Source of the DNA: Pollenia angustigena
Taxonomy: Eukaryota; Arthropoda; Insecta; Diptera; Polleniidae
DNA length: 64,000 nucleotides
Direction of reading: 5' to 3'
Assembly: GCA_930367215.1 (NCBI GenBank)
Contig: OV884060.1
Location: forward strand, 103,812,151-103,876,150
This document shows, piece after piece, positions 50,001-59,000 of the stretch. The translations under genes were made by a program, and so were the position numbers. Position 1 is the stretch's first letter, and each line of letters begins with the position of its first letter. The notes below the pieces were generated by a model, which did no database searches, had not been told where the DNA came from, and saw nothing but the letters and a program-made list of their open reading frames with translations.

Positions 50001-53000
50001 GTACTTTTAAATTTATTTGCGGAATATACAAATTAAGTGTGATACGTATTGTAACACAGTCACTTAGTATCATTTTAAAGCGATTTTTGAAAAAGTTAAA
50101 GTTATTTGCGTTCAAATCGAGGTTCCTATCGAAAAGACAAGATTTGTACGAAATAATCACATCCTAAATGTTGAAGATTACTACCGAGTTGTAGGTTAAA
50201 TTCCTCTTATTGAATTTATTTTAGAAGATCTCATAACAACCCAGGCAGAAAAAGACAATCACCACGACGCTGTGCCGACGTTGCAGGCGGTACTATCAAA
50301 ATACAACATACTGTTTACCAAATTTACAATGTTGTCACAATATTAAAATGATAACGCCAAATGTGCGTCTTCCGACTCTTCTTTTTAGTGTTGTCACAGT
50401 ACTGTAAATTTAAATTTACAATGTTGGATTCACGAATTTACAACGTAGTCACAACCGTCTTCCGACTGTTATTTTCAATATTGTTACAAATATAAATTCG
50501 ATAAATAAACAAGCAAAAATTTGTATATTTTCTAACCTAAAATAGTTATTGTGTTTTCATTTAAATACGACACTATTAAATTAATAAGACTGAATTTTTG
50601 TATATACAGCGTTGTAGCGGTATAGAATTATTATAAAACACGGTATTAGGAAATAAAGGTTTAATTCTTGTATATATTTACAGTGTTGTAGCGGTATAGT
50701 TTTATGAGTTTTATGGTAAATACGACTTTAAAAAACTAAAGTCGTATATTTGTATTTAGGGTGTTGTACCGGTGTCAAATCTTATTTAAAAACGGTATTA
50801 AAAAACTAAGGTTGTAATTTTGTATCTACAGTGTTGTGATGGTACTACCCAGTAAAAAAAATTGGGGTTTTTTGAAGCACTTAAGGGAAAAAGCGCATAA
50901 TCGAGCGCTTCAATAAAAGAGCTTTTATAAAACAGTAAATGATATAGAATAAAATATACAAAAAAGCTGCTATTTTAGTGCTGACAACGAAGAAGGTTGC
51001 AAACCGAAAAAAAATAAAAATTTGCGAAAATGATTGGAAAAAGGCATTTAAACAAAAGTAAAAGCAAAACATGAATGAATATGTTAATATAGTAAGCCCC
51101 TAAAAAGCACTTTAGGAGTGCTTTGTTTGCATGTTAAAAGAAGCGCTTATCGTCAGCAGAAAATAGTCCTCTAAACCGGGAACACCCCTTACAAAAATCA
51201 GGCATCCCATCAGCAGGTTTGAAGCGATTTGTGGTATGAATTCATATACAAAACCTGCTCCTTTTGGAGCACATTTTTTACTGGGTATATTTTTGGTAGT
51301 CACAATTTTGTATTTACAGCAGTGAAGGGCACACACATACTATCACATTTATGCTTGTGTTGACGGAATAACAACAAAACAACCCAGTTGGCTATGTCGT
51401 GCACGAATCATTGATGAATCGTGCACGACAATGTTAATTCCTGCACGAAACGAAAGGGACAACTAATGCGAATCGTCGACGACATTTTCAAACAAGTGTC
51501 GCGTAAATCGTGCACGACACAAAGAGAGACAATGTCGCTCAGCCTGTCGTTGATGACCACATGCACGACATTGTCGTCCATATAGTCGTTAATGACCACA
51601 TGAAAGGCATTGTCATTTGTATTGTCTTTGATGACTATATAGACGACAATGGATTCTACTTTGTTGTCAACGACTGCGTAAAAGACAATGTCAATTAACT
51701 TACCGGAGTTACAGCTTACACGACAATGTCGCCTATAAACCTAAATAAATAAATAAAAATATACAATACATAGCACATATATCTACATATGTTTTTAAAA
51801 TCATACCTTAGTCTTTGAGTTCTCAGACTTGACTGACTGATTTTTTTCACTTTGCTTTGGTTGTTTTTTATTATTATCGTTATTTTGCAGTTATTTGTAT
51901 TTTTTATTGGGAACAACTTATTTTTGTTTGTTAAGAAGACAGCCAACAAGACAATGTCGCTCATATTGTCGTGCTTATAAGTTGGTAAAGGACACCTTAC
52001 AAGACACTGTCGGTCATGTTGTCGTGCATACACTTTAATACAGGACAGCTTACAAGACACTGTCGCTCATATTGTCGTGTATAGTTGTTGATAGAGGATA
52101 CCTTACAAGAAAATGTCTGTCATGTTGTCGTGGATAAGCTTTAACAAAAGACAACTTGAAAGACAATGTCGGTCATGTCGTCGTTTATTAACTTCTTCAA
52201 AAGACAGTGCACTAGACAATGTCGAGTATTTTTTCGTCCACGACATTTTCCTCAAAATTGTCTTCCAGAAATCCTAAGTGATAGAAGACATGTCGTGCAT
52301 AAATTGTTGACGACAATGTCGTCGACGGCAGTTTGGCCAACAGGGAACAGCCGAACGTACATTGTAACAGCCACACAAAGAAGTTTATAGTGTACATGTG
52401 TCGACGTCGCACAAGCAGCATTTTTATTCCTATGCACGCGTACATAGGATTTGCAAATGTGCCCGTCACTGATTTACAGGGTTGTGGCGGTACATAATAT
52501 TTAGAAGAGTCGTAATTTCTGCCTGGGAACTTTCCCAATAGATATCCCTAATGTATTGAACATACCTAAACTTCTACCTCAAAGTGTAATCAAGTCATAT
52601 ACAGATACAAAACTGTTAAAACCACAACTAGCTGATGAGCTGATTATATTTGATAAAAGAGATAAACACCTACTAAGATCTAAACTTGAGCCTGATCTAT
52701 CAGATAACGTTGTAGATGCTTTAGTAAACTGTGATGAAGATATCTACCCAAATCTAAGAAATCAGTAAGGCTACGAGCGGGAGGTCATTTCCTACCCTTC
52801 TTCGAATAAAAACATGGCTCGGATTAACAATGACAGAAGATAGACTGTACTGTCTAAATTTGCCTCACAAGGAAATCATAAATTGCTTATGTAAAAAGAT
52901 TAATGTATGTATATTGAACTGATCTTATATCTTATTTAACCTTTTTGTTGAGTTTTTTTAATTAGGGTAATGACTTTTTTTGGACAAAATTTCTTCATCC

Positions 53001-56000
53001 CAGTATTGATAATGAAAATAATTTTTTTAGGCCATTTTGGCCAAAAAAGTTTCCGCAAAAACTTCAAAACTTTATCGCGTTTGATGCGGAAACTTTCTTC
53101 ACGATCGCGAAAAAGTAATACATCATTTCTTAATATTTTTCACGGCCTATACGGCTACACACAGAAAAAAATACCAATGTTAAAATAACATGGCGAAATG
53201 TTGATTCAGAATCATGGTAAATTTCTGCAAAAGTATGTCTTTTATTTAAATTTATCATTATTTCATATTAATTTTTAAATGAAAAATATTAAAATAACCT
53301 TAAATCCGTTTATTTAATATTATTCACTGTTAAAATAACATTTTTCTATATTGAATCCATAAAAACCTGTTTTATATTAAAATTAATAGTTTATCTTGTT
53401 AAAATAACATGCATACATGCTTAAGTATGTACATTTTTTTATTTTCATGTTTAAAATATGTTATTAAAAGAAGACAATTCCCGTATTCTTTTAATTACAA
53501 TTATTTAGTTAAATAGTACATCAAGTTTTCAAAGTAGAATGATGACGAAAACTATATCGGGCCATTCTGCTGATGCTTCTGTTAACAAAGGGGAATACAA
53601 AATAAGTGAAACATGTTTTACAGGGGTAAGCGTCTTCAATTATTATTGAATAAAAGCATATGTTGTCTTCACACTGTTATATCACACCTCAACCAATTTG
53701 ATTCTACATGAAATTCACGTTGTTTCAACTGGAAATAACTTTCATTCAACGTGATTCGGATTGTTATTTCAATATAAATGACATTTTGGTCTAACTTTTC
53801 TGCAATGTTAAATTAACATGAATTATAGTTATTTTAAAAGAAAACAATGTTGTTCGCAAGTTATTGTAAATTCATGTTAAATTAAATTGAAACAACAATG
53901 AAGCAAAATCACTACTGAACAATGTAAAATCAACCTTGTTTTGAACGAATTTACATTGATTTTTTTCTGTGTGTATGCGATGAAAAATTTAATATTCGCA
54001 AAAATTGCAAAAAGCACTTACCCTAATACACATATTGTTTTTAATAAACTTTTAAAAACAAATTGTTTACTTTTTTGTATCATGCAAAATTCCCCCCCCC
54101 CCCCTAAGGCTCAAGCTGGATCCGCGCCTGCAAGGGCCTAAAGGTCTAAGTTAATATTGCTTAGTTAATTTAGTTAGAATATTATTTCTAATTGAATTTG
54201 TAACTCTTAATAAAAAAAATTTTTAACAATAAATTATTTGTTTTCTTTTATACAAAAAAAAAATAAACATTTAAAAATAACAAAAAGTAAAATGACTATC
54301 CGAATCTTATAAAACTATCACAGTAATTTGATAAGAATGAAAAGTGGTTGAAGGTGTTGCTTTTTTGTTTTTTCATAGATTTGGTTATTATGGTTAATAT
54401 AAATACATAAATTTATTATAGACCGATTTTTTCGACTTTTTTGAAAATATATTTTGCTTAAATTTTTTATCTTTTAATATATAAATAAGACTCCTTATTT
54501 ATACTTCATTTACATTAAGCCGAAATCTTGAAGATTTGATTTAAAATCTAAGATTTCTGTTATAACACTGCTAACATAAGGCAATTATATAAACAACTTT
54601 AATTTAATTCAACTGTTATCTGGTGTTAACGTTGTTTAACTAAAAGCTTTCAATAAAATTAGATGAGAGTCAATTCAAGTTGAGTACATAGTCTGCTCAA
54701 TGGACTAAAGAAAGAAACTCGTTAAAGACTGAAACACTGGAGAGTAATATTCAATGTAAGTAACTATATCAAAGGCTGAAATGAAGTTCTAAAAAAAGTG
54801 CAATCTTCTGAAAAGTATTATAGTTTTGAACATTTTAAGCTCAACTTTTCATTATTTTTCATCGTTTTTATGTAAATGAAGTACAAGGTAATTTTTTTTA
54901 TATATGAGAAGTGGTGTAACCCCAGACTTATTATGTGATGCACTATAGAACTTGGTTGCAACGGCCCATCCAAAAACTATGTTTCTAGCGCCATCTGTTT
55001 TGGATACAAACAGTTGACTTACTCGACTATTGCACTGTTAAGAACAGTGCAAAGAACATATCTTTCACCAGAACCGTAACGAAGTAACCACTTCAGCGCT
55101 GATAGCCTCATATATTTTTGGATTTAAAAATAAAAACTGGATGGTTTTTACATATACATACATATGCATTAAAAAAAACTTTTTTGTTGGCGTAATTTTT
55201 TATCCATTTTTTCTATGTGTCCTGGTTGATAGGTTCAAACTTCTGGCAGCCCTACATTAGCAAGATTTGGTTTTTATAACAAAACAACTGACTAAAAGTC
55301 TTTTCGTTACACATACAAACACAAAAAAAAATATACATTAAAAAATTTGCAGTACCTTTTATTAATAATCAACGATATTTATTTTATCAATATTATTCGT
55401 CTTTTTTATTTTTTTAAACAATTTTTTTTTTTAAATAATTTTTGTCATTTTTTCTTGTGCAGGGAGGTATTTTTTAGTGCTTTTTTGAAAAAACCATAGT
55501 TGCATCATTAAGTTCTACTAGATTTTGAGTAGAATTCGTCGAAATCTAGTCACGAAGTAGATTTTGATTTGTATGGGAAATCTAGTCAAAAACAACTAGA
55601 TTTGGCTCGAAATCTCGTAAGTACTTGATTTTGCGTAGGTGTAAATGTAGTATAAGGGAGGATATTTCTTTGTGGGCTAAGTGGAATAATGCATCTACTC
55701 AGCTAATTTGTTATACTAAAAAAATCAGAATTTGAACAACCTAGTTCTTATATTCTGGTCGGTGCGTGTCAAAGTACATATTTCATGAACTTTTGTATGG
55801 GTGCTAGGTGAAATAATAGTTCGTCAATTTCGCTGATTTCGAAAATGGTTTTGTGTGGACTCTTTCCCTGTAAAATCCATAGGATACTTGTATGAACTTT
55901 TTTTAATTTTTTTTTTAGAAATGAGCAAAATTTAAATCTACGTGCTGCCCTAATACATGTAATTGGCGATTTGGTACAAAGTTTTGGTGTTTTTATAGCA

Positions 56001-59000
56001 GCCATCCTAATTAAGATTTTTGTAAGTCAATAATCCATTTATGGTTTGAACCAGTGATTTATAAACAAATCTTTCTTTTGTGTTCCCTTAAAAGCCTAAG
56101 GCAGCAATTCTTGATCCCTTGTGCACTCTACTTTTTTCCGTAATTGTTATAATGACAACGACTAATTTATTCAAAGAATCAATGCATTTAATTTTAGACG
56201 CAGTACCTCAGGGCTTATCAGTAGATAATCTCAAAAATGAATTATTAAATATCGAAGGAGTCAAGTAAGTACATAATTTCTTTTAAACATTAATATGTTT
56301 GATTATTAATTTTCTTCTTTTTCTTCTAAAATGTTATTATACTTATTAAAGATCTGTTCATCATTTGAATGTGTGGAATTACACTTCGAATTACACTATT
56401 TTAATGGTTCACTTAGTGATTGGTAATTATGACTTTCAATTGTTAATATTAGAATAACTTCATTAATCGTAATCTACTAAAAACATTCATTCAAATTGCG
56501 TATTCATGCAAATACGTTTTCATTATAATTTCAATCAGGGTTGGAAAATCAAGATTTTTAAATTCACAAAGTGTCAGAGTATTAATCTTCATTCGCTATA
56601 TATTTCAAAGATGGCCTTCTTTAGAAAAACTTCAATCTTTTGTTTACAGGCTTTGACTTTTATGTACATAAATGAATTCTAAAACTGACTAAAATTTAAA
56701 CGCGCTTTGGATAAATTTCAATTGCAGCCTTTTTCTATTTCGCAAAACTAATAGATATTCGGACTCTCTTGTGCTGGAAATCGACTCTTATTTATTAAAA
56801 TGTCGAACAGAATGTTTTAGAATCGACTAGAAGGTTCTTGAATCTGCTACTCTACTACTACTACTTTTGGTTGTGAACTATAAAAACGCGCTAACTTATA
56901 AAAGTTTAGTTTAGTTTGTTATGACGGTTCAGTTTGTTTGTACCAATATTGGATACATTTTGTGAACGTTATAATTAATTTCAACTTCAATTCGAGTCGG
57001 AAAGAACCAAATCACTGTTTATTGTTGGTGTTTTGTTTAAGCTTTGATATTGTTACAAGTAAGACATAGGCACGTTTTCACAACTTTCCGATAGCTAAAA
57101 GTAAACTTTAACTGGCCTTATAAAAAGTGTTCCATTATTAAAACTTTACTTTAACCTTCAGTGAGCGATAAAGTAAATTAAGGTTCATCCTACCTGGTAG
57201 GTAAAAGTAAAGTTGTTTTAATAGAACACTTTTTATACGGCCGATAAAATCCTACCTTTAGCTATCGGTAAGTTGTGAAAACGGGCATTAGAGTGTTTAT
57301 AACTCTTATTCGCTTTAGGGTTTTATTTGTTTAATATTTTTGGCTTTTCTAAAATCTTTGGAAAAGGTTTCCTGATGAGCTGGCCTAAGCAACCAGTGAA
57401 ATGCGCATACACAATAAATCTCAGTGTATTTATCAAATATTAAAAATTGGGAATTCAGCACGTCATACGGAAATCGTATTAATAATAATTTCAATAAAAT
57501 TTGTTAAGTTGAAGAAGTGCGTGTATTTATTTGGATTTGCAATTAAAAGAACTCAAAGGTTTATTATAAAGAGAATAAACCTAAACGCGTTTATTATGGT
57601 ATAAACACAACTGGGACGAACGACGAACTTCACATAGAACGACAAATTCGTTGGCAAGAATTCGTTGCGTAAATTCGTGTGTGTGTGTTCTAGAATCCGA
57701 ATCCACTCGAAAGTGGCGTTCTGCATTTCGATTTAGCAAACTCAAATTAGTTTTTGGGTTTGTTTCAAATTTTGCAATTTTTCGCGAATTTCAGCCATGT
57801 TCGCGATTTGTTCCTGTAAGTTGTCTGATTCTTTACAGCTTTAACGATTTATAATAAATAGTAGACTTTGCTATCATGCCGCTGTTAGGAAATTTTTGTG
57901 AATTTCCGCTAATTTAGCAATTTTTAACGAATTTTTGCGATACCTAATTGTCTAAGGGACATTACATCAATTTTATGGGTTCTAAATGAAAAATTTTCTC
58001 GAATTTTCGCTATTTTTGCAAACTTTTTTTATGTTATTATCGGATATTTTGATTTTTTAACTGATTTAGCGATTTCAAATAAGTTTTTGCGTTTGTTTCA
58101 ACTTTATAATTTTTGCGAATTTTAACCATGTTCGCGATATAAGCGATTTTATCTGTAAGGGTTGTGATTCTTTACAGTTTTAACGATTTTTAAAAAATAT
58201 AAGTCATTGCTATTGTGCCGCTGTTAGCAATTTTTTGCGAATTTCCGCTAATTTAGCAATTTTTACCGAATTTTTGCCATTCCTCATAGTTTTAGAGACT
58301 TTTAATCAATTTTATGGCTTGTTTGAAATATTAAACATTTTCCCGAATTTTCGCAATTTTTGCAAGTTTTGCCAAGTTCGCAGTAGAAGCGATCTTTCCA
58401 CGTGATTCGTTACAGCTTTTACGATTTAGCTGCGTTAAGCTGTCCCTGTCCCAATTTAGTCGTCGTTCTTCTGCGTAAGAAATAGAAATAAATCTATAGC
58501 AGTGTTCGTTACGCAGGACGAATTTCGGTCTACGCAATGATTGTGTGTATTTTCATATATACCAATGTGTTCTATTTCTGACGACGAATATTCGTTGCGA
58601 GTAATTCGTCTCAGTTGTGTTTCTAGCATTAAAGGAAAAACGTAACAATATACATATAAGTTTGTCATTCCATTTATTATTTCTACAATATTGATGGACT
58701 AACATCCGTTAAAGAAATCAATAAATTCCGCTAGATCGGTCCATCAATAACTGAGATATAAGCAGAAAACCACGATTGCCTCTAATTGTCATAAAATTCC
58801 CTGTTGTTGTTTTTTATATTTGGAGAACGCCAGAAGCCAAAATTTCTAAGCATCTTGGATATCAATACACAACAGCGGACAAAATGTCGGAGGGATTGGT
58901 GAAGAGGGTAAGACACTTCACATACAAAGACATTAGAGATTTCTGTATATCTGGAGAAGGGCAAGAGCGAAAGTTTCCAAATCGGGTGAGGGAGAAGAAG

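Larger units (their letters stand above)
51320..52471. mobile_element. hAT-type MITE, CAGTGAAGGGCACA family, TSD ATTTACAG, enlarged by an insertion
   Basis: A perfect 8-bp duplication ATTTACAG (51312-51319, 52472-52479) flanks CAGTGAAGGGCACA / TGTGCCCGTCACTG. Without the internal 51383-52345 element it would be about 190 bp, a longer relative of the 69-bp copy at 34322-34390. Confidence 0.85.
50240..52527. mobile_element. Element with CCCAGGCAGAAA ends inserted in the hAT transposase
   Basis: CCCAGGCAGAAA / TTTCTGCCTGGG bound 2.3 kb that splits the transposase relic. Its own sequence includes a tandem array at 50560-50845 (unit near 80 bp with TACAGTGTTGTAGCGGTATA) whose last unit reappears at 52472-52495 after nested insertions. 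The target duplication is unclear (AA on both sides). Confidence 0.72.
49034..54130 (+). mobile_element. hAT-Tip100-like transposon relic with nested insertions; TSD CAAGGGCC
   Basis: A perfect 8-bp duplication CAAGGGCC (49026-49033 and 54131-54138) flanks ends TAGGCGCGGATTCAG and CTGGATCCGCGCCTG, followed inward by G and C runs. The inside holds a split transposase relic (49334-50238 and 52541-52905). A 2.3-kb element (50240-52527) interrupts the transposase and a TA-MITE (53158-53973) sits in the 3' part. The first C of the left end has become T. Confidence 0.9.
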
